Shown here: one piece after another, positions 1-12,396 of the stretch
Layout of the letters: the number at the start of each line of letters is the position of its first letter
Numbering within the stretch: position 1 is the stretch's first letter
NCBI GenBank assembly: GCA_013339765.2
Contig: JABSTR010001229.1
Coordinates: forward strand, 806,001-870,000
Reading direction: 5' to 3'
DNA: 64,000 nt
Source of the DNA: Haemaphysalis longicornis
Lineage: Eukaryota; Arthropoda; Arachnida; Ixodida; Ixodidae
Translations under genes and position numbers: made by a program
Notes under the pieces: generated by a model
The model's input: only the letters and a program-made list of their open reading frames with translations
Database searches by the model: none
Told to the model about the DNA's origin: nothing

Positions 1-39
1 ATCTGAATGGGTGGGGCCATGGACCCAGCAGTACCTTTA

Positions 40-3000
40 AGCTAATTAGTCCTGGGCTTAGGTGCTCGATTTGCTGCACCAAACGGCACCTTGCGAGCAT
101 ATGAGCGGCGCACCCTAACGGTAGGTGTCCCACGGTTTCCGACCCGCAGTTATCGCAACAAGAATTCGAGGTTGCGCCGAGTCGAAACAGGTATAATTCC
201 GCAAGCAGTGCGTTGAGGTGTAATCGGTGATATAAAGTTTCTATTCGGCTCGGAAGCAGCTCTCGCAGCTTCATCCTGAGCTCGGGGTCTCTGGAGTGCA
301 AGAAAGCATAATGGTTCTCTGGAAGAGACCAGAGACGGTTCCGCTCCATTAAAACAAGTGCCTTCGTCATAGCTGAGGCATCATGCTTGGTGAAGAATGC
401 CTCCCTCATATTATGCATTTGAAGGCCCCTGCGAACAGCTTCATCTGCCTTCTCGTCCACTGGAACACCGCAGTGTCCTAGAAACCACTGAAATGTTATT
501 TGGTGTCCACAGTGTCTTTGGCTAGATGGTGCAAGCATGTTATTTCACGAGATGAGTGTTCGTGAATGCTGAAGCAGTCGTTCCGCAGTAGGCTTTGGAG
601 AGCTGCCTTGGATTCTGTGAAGACGGTTCATTGCCCCGGCGGTTGGCGAATAATGTGCCGGATGGCTTCCTCGATGGCGTGAAGCTCGGCTGAGATAGGT
701 AGATGATGTTACCCGCTCGAGGGGATGAGAGAACGTCTGGAGTGGATGAAATAAAGATTCCAGAGGAACTGCGCTCAAGTAGACATGAGCGGTGTGTAAA
801 AAAAGTGGTTTGTGCCAGAGTACAGCCACTTTGCAGATTACAGATTAAAGTGGTTACAGACCACTTTGAGGCATATTCTTCTCAGAGTCAATTCTGGGAT
901 GTTGCATCTACAGTGTAATGGCGAGGGTGAGAAATAAGACGGCATTGAATTTGGTGCCTGGGAGGGAATGGAAAGATGTGATGTCGTCAACGTTTGACCA
1001 AGACTTGAGCTGTCATTTTCTATTACGCGCGTTAATATATGGTTTCTGGAGTGCATCCGATGTCACGGATGTATCCGCACGGTTTCTCGGAGCCTAATCA
1101 CGTCCAAGGGCAGACATGCCTGCTTCAGTGGCAGTACCCAAGCACGACGACCCCTTAGAAGTCCGAGGCATACACGGAGGCAATAGTTTCTTGCCACAGC
1201 TAGATGTTTTCTGTTTGTAGGTGGCAGTTTTTGGAGGACAGGGAGACCGTAGCGCAGTACGCCGTCGATGTAGGCTTTACAGAGTAGTATCATGGAGGGA
1301 CAGTCACTGCCCCATCGACAACCGGCAAGGTATCCAACGATTTTTATCATCGCAGATATTCGCATATAGAGCCTTCTAAGTCCTCCGGGGCCCACGAAAG
1401 ATTACGGTCTATTAAGATCGCGAATAATCTTTGAGTTCGGACATACTGCAGGGTACGGCCTCCGAGGGCTAATGGACATCTCTTCATGTGCTTGCGAGTG
1501 AAAGCCATCAAAACACTTTTCTTTGAGGATAGATGCAGTTCCCTGGGTGAAAGGTGTGCAGATATTTTCGCGAAAGCTTTTTGCAGTCTTTGTTGTGCGG
1601 TGCGGCGTAATCGCGCCGCACTCCAAATGCAGACGTCGTCCGCATAAAGTGTGACATGTACGCCAGGCGGGAGTACTTGCTTTAGGTGGATAAGTGTCAT
1701 GTTGAATAAGAGAGGCTCAAGACATCTCCTTCTGGCACTCATTTTTGTATAGCGTGGGCCTTACATGAAGAGTTCTCGCCGCTGTAGGTAGCTTGATATC
1801 CACCCGTAAAGTTTTCCGCCGACGTCAAGAGCAGCAAGGGATGCTAGGATTGCATCATGAAAAACTGAATCGAGTGCAGGTTTGATACCCAAGAATACTG
1901 CAATGGGAATATATCTATTATGCAGTTCGTCTTCTCGAGACGAAACGAGTGCAATTGCATTGTCGATGGCTGCTCTATTCTCGCGAAAACCGTTCATTTG
2001 TGATGGATAACGGTTTTGCTCTCATGGTACCAGGTCATTCTCCTGAATATCATTTTTCCCATAATTTTACCGACACAGATTAGCAAAGCTATCGGTCGGA
2101 AAGAACCATACTTCGCCTTCCATACATTCATACTTCCATACTTCGGCGGATGTCCAGACTTCAGGATGGCCACTAGCTTTGGTAATTTACATTCAAAAGG
2201 TACGGTACGAGTGAGCCAAATTAAACTGTAGCATTCTAGGAGAGGTAATCGAGAGTGGTGGGACAGGTGAGAAATGGGCTTATGGTAGATTTTGTCTTGA
2301 CCAGGCGAAGAACGTTTGTTGGTCCGGGAAATGGCTGCGTTGAGTTCTTGCACGGAAAAGGAGAGGTCCAAGGCGGGGCAAGCAGCTGGCGGTACTTTGG
2401 AGGGGCCACTTCTAGGGCATGTCGGAGGTACTTCCTGCGTGGTAGGCTTAGAAAAACACCACAAATCCGTACTAATTACGGTAAACAACATACTGATTTC
2501 CAGATACCATGACTCTCAAATAAAATTGAGGAAAACTATGATTGTAGCAGGCGGTTGTTTAACAAATTTATTTAAAAAATTATGCTAGAACTTTGTATTG
2601 AATACTCTTAATCTGCGTGTTATTACTATTTTTTGTCTGTACATGTATTATTATATTTATTATATGTTTACTGTATGTATACAAGATGTACCTTCAACAA
2701 TAAGCTGTGTGTTTGCCCGCTACAAACTATTTTTTGTTGTATTTAAGTATTCTACAGCTGTACGAGAGAGCCTGTGAATATATGTATTCATCCCCACTCC
2801 CCTCACCCTACTCACGTTTCGAGTATACTTTTTTGTGTATATGAAATTGAATGTTATTGTTGTGATTGCTGTACTGCTGGATTGCCCCGTGCAGCAAGGG
2901 CCTGTATCAGGCTGTAGCCTTTAGCTCTTGCTTCACTTTCCACAATTGGAATAAACTTGAAACTAGTGATCTTGCGGACAGTATAGCCTACAGTACTCTT

Positions 3001-4068
3001 CAGCCACCTCTTTCGGGGAAATCTGTCGTGCAACAATAGCGCCCTGAATGGTATAGAGCTGGAGAACGCGCGCTCAAATGCTCGACAGTAGTTTGCGGTC
3101 GTCTAATCTTGAGCATAAATTCCGCCACCGCTGCCTGCTCAACTTTCCTTAGTTACGTCTCCCCTGCCTTTGCGCTCTTCGAGCATCTCGTACGTCTTCT
3201 AACGCCTTAATGAGTCGCGCCTTTCGTTCTGTCCACCTGCGAACGCCTCGTAATCTTTCGTAGACTTGGTCGGTCTTCATGTTGAGACGTTTGGTCATGG
3301 CTCGGGAGGCTTCCTGAAGGCAGTTGGTCAAAGTTGGTAAGATGTCTTCATCTGAAGTTGCTGCTGTGATTTTGATGTCCACAGATGCCTTGTAGCGTTC
3401 CCAGTTCGACCATTTAACCCTCATTCCGCGTCGAAAGATAGCTGCCCCGGGTGAAAATATCAGAATGGGGTATGTGATCACTCCCTCTTGTTTCGAAGTC
3501 TGTACACCAAGCAAATTTTCGGATGAAATGGCTTCACACGAACGAAATATCAGTGCATCCGGTGACGTTTGCGTTTTTTGAGAACGTTACACTGCTGTCA
3601 TTGAGCGGTTCCATAGAATGCCGTATCATCAGCCCGGCGAGTCTGGCTCAGCGAGAATTCGTAGAATCACTCCCCCGAATTTTGTTGTGTGCGTATACTT
3701 TCGAGCCTGGAAACATCAAAGGCAGTCCCTGGCTCCAGGTAAGCCCCAATGAGTGTAAATGGTCGTTTCGCAATTAAAGGTCTAGCGCAGACGTATTCTT
3801 CGGTGTGATGAGGTGGGATGGCCACTGCTGCAGCAGACATGTCGTTGCGAAAAACTATAACATCCGGCTGACGCTGTTTCAACGTTCCGAATGAAGGATG
3901 TGATAATCTTTTCAACGAAAGGGATCCCCCAACATGGGATTCAGATATCACTATGAATGGGAACTGATATAAATGTACAAGTTCACGAAAGTCGGCAAGT
4001 TTCGAACGCATGCCACGGGCGTTCCATTGAAAAATGGTACAGTCCCTGAGATGGGCGTTTAGAGACAC
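40..4068 (-). pseudogene. LINE-a ORF2 remnant (endonuclease, RT, RNase H)
   Basis: The endonuclease starts at 4068 and shows the FQWNARGMR and SESHVGG motifs, then breaks near 3667. Reading resumes at 3514 just after a degraded SDHYPI-like motif, so the central Gly-Asp-Phe-Asn part of the domain is missing. The RT fingers (SSPGQDK, FRPIAL) lie at 1994-2491, a degraded DIKKAFDSV-type motif at 1761-1997, and YADDVCIW in 1347-1742. The thumb is at 1063-1395. The RNase H tail reads FLGHCGVPVDEKADEAV at about 420-480, followed by a C-x2-C-x4-H-x4-C finger at about 95-165. Many stops make it non-functional. Confidence 0.8.
2580..2965 (+). mobile_element. Likely 3' untranslated end of a second, 5'-truncated LINE inserted in LINE-a
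   Basis: A+T-rich DNA interrupts the LINE-a reading between the endonuclease and RT parts. Its right half has a GTGCAGCAAGGGCCTGTATC type segment and an AATAAAC signal near 2950, which I recall from 3' ends of tick CR1/Jockey-like LINEs. No coding part is left. Assignment is from memory of the family and needs an alignment. Confidence 0.35.
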
Positions 4069-4389
4069 TTTCGAAGACGTGGATGGGTCTGGGTCATCAT
4101 TGTTGTGATCGGCCGTTACACCGTTGGGATATGCAGGAACAGGCCAAGAGGCGCTCTAAGGGCAGGACAGCCTCGACTTCAGGGAAGCACCGACAGGAGG
4201 GGTTAGCACGTAACATTGCCTTGATGGCCACAAACAGCCTCGGAATAAGCAGACTCACAATGTCTGCCTGGCCGGTCTGACTTGCTGATTCGTCACGGTC
4301 TTGAGAGCGCCGTTTCGAGGGAGAGGATGCGTCCTTCGAACGAGCATCAGAAGGGACTTTTGAATGTTTGGTCGACGACTGTTCTTGGA

Positions 4390-5362
4390 CTACTCCCGCA
4401 TGGGATTTGTTCGGAGGCGAGCTACTCTGAGGTGGCGGATCATGCGACCATTGCATCGCAGTTTTAGAGGCTCGGGGCTCGGGAAAGGTTCACGCCGACT
4501 ATGAACTTTGCCCTGAATTTGCCCCATATTGCGAGCAAGAGTCGTGGCCCTTTTCTTCGGGCAAGCTCCATACGACGAAAGATGTGGGCCGTCACAGTTC
4601 GCGCATCGGGGTTGGACCCGTGACGTGCAATCTATGAGTGAGGCCCGGAGCAAACAAAGCGTACGGGCCCTCTACAATTTTTGGCGATATGGCCATGCCT
4701 CTCGCATTTGAAGCACTGCGTGGCTGTGCCCATGTATTCTGTAACGGGAAAGCTACAGAAGCCAAGGAATACTCATGCAGGAAGTGGCGTACCAGGCTTG
4801 AACTCTAGAATGATGGATCACAGGCGGGTTTCAGAAACGCCATTGTCCTCGCTACGCGAGTAAGGGACTTGCTTGCGAGAAGATAGGACGCCTTGGTCAC
4901 GTAGGTAGCTTCCACGCTCCTCATCCGTGTATTCTAGAGGACCGCCTTGAATCCTTCCGTAGGTAGCCATGTAGGATTGCGGAACACGAGCTTCAACCGC
5001 AATGCCAGCAAAGGTTGACACCTGGAGGACACGACTGCCGCACAGAGAGAAGACACGTTGACAATAATGCTGCCACCCTTGTTCAAGCGATGAGTTAAAA
5101 CGTTTTCTTATGCCGCGGCCACGACCTCCGCTGCGACGACGATAGCGTTGGCTCTGCAGAGACTGCATCCTGCTTCTGCTGGTTGAAACACAACCGGAAT
5201 TCCCATGGTTCGCTTCTTCTTATAGGAGAAAAGAGTGAATGTCTGGTCCATTTCTTCCACGTTGCCACCAGGAGCGTCAACATCTGGAGTTAGGTCGATC
5301 GCACATTTTTTGGGGGCTGATGGGCACTGGGGGGTTGTTGAGGCAGGTGTGTCGCATGACAC
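4390..5362 (-). pseudogene. LINE-a ORF1 (gag-like, CCHC knuckles) remnant
   Basis: Reading begins with a Met at 5362 and shifts frame several times. A nucleic-acid-binding region contains VEARVPQSYMATYGRIQG (about 4950-5000). The first CCHC knuckle, CFKCERHGHIAKNC, is at about 4674-4715 and the second, CANCDGPHLSSYGAC, at 4561-4605 in another frame. Knuckles of this kind bind RNA or single-stranded DNA in the LINE ribonucleoprotein. Frameshifts between the knuckles rule out a working protein. Confidence 0.75.
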
Positions 5363-5869
5363 GGCTGGAAGGAGCGACCATGCTCTGGCCTAGAGAGCCC
5401 ATGACAACGGCATAGAGCGCAGGCAACGGCGGCACCCTACCGAGCAGCAGCGTCCGCTCGCTGGTCTCAGCAAGTCGTTATACGCGGGGTTTCCGCCGCC
5501 TGGACGTCTCCGAGCGTTTAGAAGGAGGCAGCGTGAAGGATAAGATGTGCTGAAGGCGGGGAGGGCACAAAAAGCGAAGAAATTGCAGGGAAGCTAGACT
5601 AACCAGCACGCCGAACTGACTTCTTCCTCTTCTTCTCAGGTTACAGGCTCCATTAATCTCGAGCCCCAAAATCATATATCAAAAGAAAGGTCGGCAGCCG
5701 TTGGCCGATGAATCGGACGGTCCTCGATAATTATACGCAAACACTCTGATTGATGTGGTGGGTCTGCGCTAGCAGTGCGATTACGGTTATGTAGCGTATT
5801 TGTGTTAACGAGCTGAATTCATTTCACCTCATCCCTTCCCCCTGCTTACTCGACTTACTCCGGCCTCCT

Positions 5870-6071
5870 ACCCGCCGCGGTGGCTCAGTGGCTAAGGCGT
5901 TGTGCTGCTGAGCACGAGGACGCGGGTTCGCTTCCCGGCCGCGGCGGCCGCTTTTCTGATGGAGGCGAAAAGCAAAAACGCCCGTGTGCACGTTAAAGGT
6001 CCCCAGGTGATCAAAATTAATCCCGGAGGTCTCCCCTACGGCGCGCTAAACCCTACAAACAAATCAAATTT
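5870..6071 (+). mobile_element. Ruka-like tRNA-derived SINE with 12-bp target duplication
   Basis: The head is tRNA-like, with an A box (TGGCTCAGTGGCTAAGGCG) and a B box (GGTTCGCTTCCCG) for RNA polymerase III. The body has the segments GATGGAGGCGAAAAGC and GTGATCAAAATTAATCC that recur in the other SINE copies of this window. The direct repeat CTCCGGCCTCCT flanks it exactly at 5858-5869 and 6072-6083, which fixes both ends. Confidence 0.9.
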
Positions 6072-6569
6072 CTCCGGCCTCCTCACCTCCCTTCCCTCCG
6101 GTCCACTTTCGCCGGGGCCTCAGAGAGGCAGCAACAACGGCGCCGGGTTTTCGCGAAATGACACTGCCACTGCCAACGCCGTAAAATGCAACCCCGGTTA
6201 CTGGCAACGTTGAGGCCTCCCCACTGCACCCTAATCCTGCACATTCTTTTGTGAAGTAACACTGCAAGAGGGATTGAGGTGCGGAGGAATCCTCTCCGCA
6301 AGAAATACCGCCGTTACGCCTTAGCCGGAGGGCATGGCGTGGCCAGCGGAATGGAGGGAGGCGGACAGATTTTTCCGGGGCAGCAAGGCACACACAAAAT
6401 TATGCTCATAAGACATGTTGCGCATGTTGGTCTCACCTTAAGTTTGGCCATGATGCGAGTCATGAGGCGAACCGTGATGTTTGGAATGTAGGGAAACACA
6501 TCCTCGAAGTAGCAGCACTCGGGCAGGTGATCGGACAGGTCGGACGCCTGCAAGCATCGCAGCTGTGTC

Positions 6570-8168
6570 TTAAAAGGGCACTGAAGTGATTTGATTACTA
6601 GCGCAAATTGTAGTCTGGAGTCTCTAGGTCATGTTTTAGACCACTCTCGCTGCGTTTACGCGAATTTATTCAGTAGCAAAATCAATTCGGCAATGCTGTC
6701 CTCCTCTCTGCATCCTCCTTGCCGATTTCCTATTACTTTTCGTACGACGTCAAAACGAGATGGCTTGGCTTGACTGCACTACTGCACGGCTCACCGACCC
6801 TCCGACAGAATCAGCTGGCCCAGCGTTTAGTAGGCCGGCCGCCAGCGGGTCGTCGCAATTCGCTCGCTAGTCGAAACGAAGCCACGACACGTTTGTGCTT
6901 GGAAGAATGTGCCTTTAGTTTGTTAGTTTGTATACTGTATCAAGCTCTAAGTCCAAGTCGCTTCACACAAGCGCACATGCGACGCTTCGCTGACTGGTAC
7001 GCTAGTAGAAAAACCTAAGGACAATTGAAGGCGGGAGAAGAGTCAGCGAACTTAATATAGATACTAAAGAATTAAAATCAACCGTAACTTTTATCGTTCA
7101 GCGTAAAGCCAAGGTACGGGAAGCACTTTTTGCTCTGTATGAACTATCCCAGCGGTCAGCAGCACGACCACACATCTGCGAACGCTTTTCCGCCTAAGGA
7201 ATGCAGTCGCTATAGATGTGAGACATTTGTGGAAAGGGGGGAAAGGGAACGCTTATTGCACGAGCGCTCTTGAAGAAACAGTCACATAAACTGCTTCATA
7301 TACTAAAACTAAATAAAAATGTAAACCATGGCTATACATTATATACTTCATATTTCCGCCCCTGCCACTCCTGGCTTATGGCCGAGGAGTCTGGTGCTCT
7401 AGCATATGGTTTTGCAATTCGTAAGTTCAAATCCCCGATAGTGCATGTTTATTCTAGGGGATTTATTTGTTTTTGGGCAATGTTTTCTATGCTGCATTCA
7501 CCATTTTTGCGCTGTGACGTTAATTGCTCCACGAGCGAGTTCGCAGAACGCGTGCAGACTGACACTGACGCGTTGGCGAGTTCTCGTTGGCCTGGTGTTG
7601 CCATAAGCACCGACTGCTTGCGGGCATAGACCCGAATCAGTTGACCCTTGGCCTGGTGCGAACACGCCTCTTACGATACAGGCACGAGCCAGGCAAGCTC
7701 CAAAGGTGGGGGAAAAGCGCATCGCATTTGAGCGCCTCCGGTGACGCGGAGGGCGTTCATCCACTGCATACGCCTCAGCTAGTAATTGTTACGATTCCAA
7801 GCCGTGCTGTTACAGGCTTATCTGTCGAATTTTACAGCCGGAAAGCGCGGTATGCCGATTACTGAGATATCGAGAATGGCCAGCCAACGATAACGTCGGA
7901 TGCCAAGCATGTTTGTTGTTCACAGAACCGAAACCGACAGTGATTTGAATTCTAATCTCGGACATCGTGCAATCCCGTAGCACCTCGTATGGACGTCACT
8001 GCTTTAGTTGGTGCGGCCGCCGAAGACCGCGCATGGTAGTTTTTCTTCTACCGCTTTATCTCCCGCTTTATCGCCCGGATAAACGATAAAAAGTGTGTTT
8101 ATTTGAGCCAGTCTACATAGTGCAAGCAGAAACAGGAGCTTGACAAATTCAGTTCAGTGTCCCTTTGA
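6570..8168. mobile_element. Non-autonomous TIR element M1, about 1.6 kb
   Basis: The left end reads AAAAGGGCACTGAAGTGA and the right end is its near inverted copy, TCAGTTCAGTGTCCCTTT. A second, truncated copy at 63522-63640 shares the left 110 bp, showing this is a dispersed family. No ORF of substance lies inside, so it would depend on a transposase elsewhere. It contains a degenerate tRNA-like segment at 7372-7440. Confidence 0.55.
7372..7440 (+). other. Degenerate tRNA-like sequence inside M1
   Basis: An A-box-like segment (ATGGCCGAGGAGTCTGGTGC) is followed about 35 nt later by a B-box-like AGTTCAAATCCC. The spacing fits a tRNA-derived sequence, but the acceptor arms do not pair well, so this is a relic and not a tRNA gene. 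Confidence 0.35.
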
Positions 8169-8631
8169 AAATGCGGCATGCAGATAATCATGCAGTCCTA
8201 TAATCGAAGCACTGCAAGGCCGTGGAGTGGGGAAGAACGGAGCATAGTATGTTCGCCAGCTGCCTAGTTGAATACTGCATCTATGAGCCATTGTCCCAAG
8301 TGACAGTAAAGTCGACATATTGTGCTGAATGTTTTTATTGGTGTTGTTTTTACACCTCCGGTGTACTTTAAAAAGTAATGCGAAGTGTGATAAGGAAAAA
8401 CAAAATAACAAAATGTATCAACTTGCCACAGAAAGAGCAGCAGTAATGCTTTTTAAGGCCAGCCCTTCCTACGAAATCCTTCAACTGGACTGACATGACT
8501 CATCGTTATAGACTACACCGCCAAAGCTTCACTCGGCAAAAAAATCTTGAGACCACGGGGCCAAGTTCGTGCGCTGTTGTCTGGAAGAGCATTCGATAAG
8601 AATAGCTCCCGGGCTGGCCCCTGCGCCTTAC

Positions 8632-8695
8632 CTCGCACAACTTGTTGCAGTAGTGTGCCACGCGGCACCGAGGACAGGGCTTGAGGTTGTCTGAC
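8632..8695 (-). CDS. SMYD-family gene, exon 2 (second half of the MYND zinc finger)
   Basis: This 64-nt exon encodes SDNLKPCPRCRVAHYCNKLC plus a final Glu. It supplies the C-x2-C-x4-Y-C-x3-C part of a MYND finger, the protein-interaction and zinc-binding module that splits the SET domain in SMYD lysine methyltransferases. On the minus strand it is preceded by a pyrimidine-rich tract ending TTCCTTCACGCAG and followed by the donor GTAAGG. Exon 1 at 34108-34214 ends with two bases of an Arg codon that the first G here completes, and exon 2 ends in phase 0. The SET domain exons must lie at lower coordinates; I found none in 1-8631, so they are probably outside the window. Confidence 0.85.
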
Positions 8696-8967
8696 CTGCG
8701 TGAAGGAAACGCGTATCGTTGTTGATTGAAAGGAGGGGATGCCGTGCCGTCGTTTACATGCGCTTTCCATGCCTGTCGCATTTATACTAATAAATGCAGT
8801 GGCTTTTTTGGGGGGGGAGGGGGGGGGGGGTACAACCAAGCTCCCCGACTATCGTGCTCCGGATTTCCTTGATTAAGGATAAGAGATAAGAAAAGCGACC
8901 GCCTTTCCCGCAACTTGACGAGCGGAGCCGGGAAGAGGGACGGCAGCTGCAGACACTGTCAGGCGTT

Positions 8968-9112
8968 AAGCCCGTTCTACATGGCGCGAATTTACCTGCG
9001 GCGCCGTACGTGCGGCAAAACGATATATTGCCACAGCTACAAGTGGGTCGTTCTGCCGCGCGAGCGCGGCACGGCAGCAGCGAATTCGCAGGTAACCATG
9101 TAGAACGGGCTT
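8968..9112. mobile_element. Short foldback element (145 bp)
   Basis: The inverted repeat AAGCCCGTTCTACATGG (8968-8984) is matched perfectly by its complement at 9096-9112, with weaker inner pairing around ACCTGCG. The size and structure fit a MITE or hairpin element. No target duplication is obvious. Confidence 0.55.
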
Positions 9113-9573
9113 TCTTTCCTGGGCCCTCTTTCCTCTCACTTTTGCTAACCTGAGCTACGAACGTATTCCGCGCGAGTTTATAAAAAATGGAAAAGCCACT
9201 ACCTTACTTCTACACATAAACCCTGCTTATACTGCAGTGAACGGAACAGCGAAAAAATTCCATATAAGCGCTAATTCGCTGCGGATCCTGGCAGTCAACG
9301 GTGGAAGCCAAAACAGCCGCGTGCGTTAAGGCAGTCTATAGTTTAGGCGGGGCTTACTTGCTCGCTGTAAACGGTCCATAAGTGCATTTCACCTTGCATC
9401 ACAGCACCAGCGTTAGCTATTAGCTGGCGTTGTCGTTGGCGCGAGAGCAGTGGCTATTATAAAACGCACAGGGGACGAATTTACACGGTACTTATCGCCT
9501 CCACTATCATCATCCGAAACTACACGAGTGAAAGTCTGAAATCGTTTGGTAACTAATTTTTCTTGTGCTGAAA

Positions 9574-9624
9574 CTAGCAGCTAGCACCCCTACAGGGTGG
9601 AGGGGGGGGGGTGCTAGCTGCTAG
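9574..9624. repeat. Perfect 17-bp inverted repeat with a 17-nt loop
   Basis: CTAGCAGCTAGCACCCC at 9574-9590 is exactly complementary to 9608-9624, and the loop includes a G-run. It is too short to classify; possibly a remnant of a foldback element. Confidence 0.6.
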
Positions 9625-10708
9625 CATGTGTGTTCTTATACTTCAAAACGTGAGGGTTCGAGCTAGTTGGTACTCCGTAGTGCAAATTTAAATCGCAACA
9701 AATGTAGACAGAAGACGAATGACACAAGGACAGGCCCTTCAGATCCTTTAGTTCCGCTCCCCCCCAGGTAAGAAAAAGGAAAACAAGCAACCAACTCATC
9801 AACTCATGCCTGCATTATGACCTTCCTAAAACAACATCTTGTAATCACACCCCAAGGCCACCATACTATTGAAAAATGCCGGGGTTGCAAAATCAGTCCC
9901 CATCATTTAGTTACCAATCGATCAAAGTATTTATTTGAAATCACCACCGGGCATACAGACATATCAGCATAGCAGAATGTTCTCATTGCTTATAGTTCTG
10001 CGGACTGTGTATTTGAACATATTCTTTTTGTGAAATAGGTCATGGAGACTAAATACAAGTTTAGTCTATTCGAAAGATGTTGTGTTTTATACGACTCGAG
10101 CGCTGCCTGTAGGGGCACCACTGAAATCCCCCTAGCGCCCCGTTTCGAAAGCAGCCGCGGGAGACTCCGGCCCGCTCCCCACTCTCGCCGCTGCTTTTGC
10201 GGCATGTTCACGACTGAGATTTACCGTTTGTATGCGCTAGAAATACATATTTATGTGAAGCAGTCACTCTGTTCGAAAACATATACGAGGGCATAAATAT
10301 TTCTCACGCAATCTTAGAGGGGTTAATTCGTTCTGTACAAGCGCCAGCTGTGCGCCACAGGCCGGCGTCGCGAAACCGGCGTAGTCATGGAGCTGATTGT
10401 AATTCCACTGCCCTAAAATTTACTAACAGTGTGCCCGTAACCAGCATTATCTCAGATGGTCGTGCTACGGTATACACAATGCTGTAAATCGGTTTTGTGC
10501 GCTTGCATAGTCTTGCGGAGCGCTCATATACCTGTCAGCGAGCCAGTTACGCTTGCCAATGTCATACCTCGGATGTTCATCACTACCATTGACAAGCCAG
10601 TGTGGCATAGATTTCACGAACATTCGACGAAATAAGTACGATGGGCAATGCAAAATCATACTCGGGGATACGCACACGGCAAAAAATTTAATGCTGGATC
10701 GATAGTTT
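9625..10708. other. Intronic DNA with no recognised feature
   Basis: About 1.1 kb inside SMYD intron 1. I see only short ORFs without family resemblance, no tRNA and no clear repeat ends. The last 14 bases match the target duplication of LINE-b. Confidence 0.4.
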
Positions 10709-10722
10709 GTCCTGAGGTGAGC

Positions 10723-11067
10723 CCCGCACGGGGAACCTTGAGCAATCTTGGTGACGGTACTGGCGATACCGCGGACCCCGAGCCCCCAAACATAAGCTGG
10801 ATCCAACCGTGGCGATGTGTTTATAGGTGGAGGGTTAGAAACCACGAACGGTGGCCGTCGGAGCCCAGGTCAAGCTCCGGCGGATGGGCTCCCTGTCTGT
10901 TTATCAGGCAGGTAGCTCCGGGACCTCCTCAGCTATCAGGGTAAGGTTGTGGAAGAAAGTACCCCCGTCCCCTGCTTCTATACATACTGTATGGCATTTG
11001 TAACCCCCCCCCCCCCAAACGTGATCGGTCCCTGAAAAGGGGCCGCACCGAAGTATCTTTTCCTTCA
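10723..11067 (+). promoter_or_regulatory. LINE-b 5' UTR, presumed internal promoter region
   Basis: This G+C-rich leader runs from the target duplication to the ORF1 start. LINEs of this superfamily are transcribed from an internal 5' promoter; that is family knowledge, and I see no TATA box here. It contains a C-run at about 11007-11017. Confidence 0.5.
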
Positions 11068-12359
11068 TTGCCATCTTTGGCATTTCCTGAACCAGATCAT
11101 TACTCTCGATTTCTTGTCATGGAGTCCCTCAATCCAACCCACCCTCTTGCATCTCAGTCAGTCTTCTTGATCGCAAAATATCTTGAAGCCATAATAGGAA
11201 AATCATATAAGTGCAAAAAACAAAGGTCTGGTGAACTACTAATCGAGGTAAATGACAAGCAGCAGTCCACGAAGCTTCTAGCTCAGACTAGACTGGCTGA
11301 TCTAGACATCAGGGTCACACCCCATCGGAGCCTCAACAGCTCGCAAGGTGTGATATCCGAGACGGATCTCTTGAACGAAACGGATGCGGATCTCCTTGCC
11401 GGCTTGAAGGATCAGGGCGTCACTGCCGTGAGACGCATCACCATCCGCAGAGACGACAAGGAGATTCCCACCAAACACATTATCTTGACTTTCGACCGCG
11501 CAGTTCTTCCACAATACATAAATGCAGGTTTTATCCGTTGCTCCATCCGTCCGTACATCCCGAACCCGCGGCGCTGTTTTAAGTGCCAGCGGTTCGGGCA
11601 TGGTACGAACTCTTGCCGTGGCCGAACGACGTGCGCAAAGTGCGCGGCGCACGATCATCCGAGCGAGAACTGCTCAGCCGAAACTCTCACTTGTGTAAAC
11701 TGCGGGGGGCCGCATGCGGCATACTCCCGCAAGTGCGAAAAATTTCAACTAGAAAAAAAGATCATAAACATTAAGGTAACCGAGAACATCACCTTTCCAG
11801 AGGCGCGGAAGAGGTTCGCCTCTTTCCCCCTGGGGAGGTACGCCGACGCAGCTCGCCGGGGGGCGGAGCGGCGTCTCGTTTCCACAGGGACCCAGTTCAG
11901 CGAGTCTGACCTGGTCCCTCGCCCGCCCCCCCCCCTGGGTTGCCTCTGGCAGCCCAACCCGCCACCACGCCGCTTGCTGAGGCAGCAGCGGTTGTGGTGG
12001 CAACCTCTTCCGTCGGGACCGGTGCCGCTCCCGCCTCTGTCTCCCCGCCCTCCAGTGCGTTGGAGGGTACAGAGGTGATGGACACCACGGGCCCCGCACC
12101 GGTTCCCACCGCCACCGCACCGCCCGTGCCACCTCTGGCGCCCCGGACGCCCTCGGCGGTGGCGGCTCAAACGAAGGGCTCCCGAGGGGAGGCCAAGTCC
12201 AGGGGGCCCGGTCCGTCGGGCACCCCTCGGACATCCGACGACGAGATGGATGTCGGGCCGTTCCTGCCTGCAACGCAGCGCAAGGAACGCGTCCCGACGC
12301 CAAAGCCTCCCGACAAGCCAAAAAAGGTGAGAGTCACAGCCCCGCAAGACGACACATAA
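11068..12359 (+). pseudogene. LINE-b ORF1 (RNA-binding, three CCHC knuckles), one frameshift
   Basis: ORF1 begins at ATG 11068. The N-terminal part has a strand-rich, RRM-like look. Residues about 170-235 hold three knuckles: CFKCQRFGHGTNSC, CAKCAAHDHPSENC and CVNCGGPHAAYSRKC. At a ten-C run (11926-11935) the frame shifts; the Pro/Ala-rich tail, including GTPRTSDDEMDVGP, continues in another frame to a stop at 12359, giving about 430 residues. The protein would package LINE RNA. A homopolymer frameshift may be a true mutation or a sequencing error. Only 37 nt separate it from ORF2. Confidence 0.85.
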
Positions 12360-12396
12360 ACAAACACACACACTCCAGTAGCTCTCACACTAAATA

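Larger units (their letters stand above)
1..5700 (-). mobile_element. LINE-a: decayed I-superfamily non-LTR retrotransposon, 3' end off the window
   Basis: Minus-strand LINE remnants fill this interval in the order ORF1 with zinc knuckles, endonuclease, reverse transcriptase, RNase H and a terminal Cys-His finger. That order is typical of RNase H-bearing LINEs of the I superfamily. The copy is full of stops and frameshifts, has lost part of the endonuclease and is interrupted at about 2510-3060 by unrelated A+T-rich DNA. The 5' boundary is not defined; recognisable coding stops at 5362 and I place the end loosely near 5700. Confidence 0.8.

Noticed and set aside
9574..9624. Hairpin as a transcription terminator
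   Set aside because: Rho-independent terminators do not apply to a nuclear arthropod genome, and no gene ends here.
11745..12371. Long minus-strand ORFs opposite LINE-b ORF1
   Set aside because: Low-complexity Arg/Gly/Pro translations that mirror the Ala/Pro-rich tail of ORF1 on the other strand.
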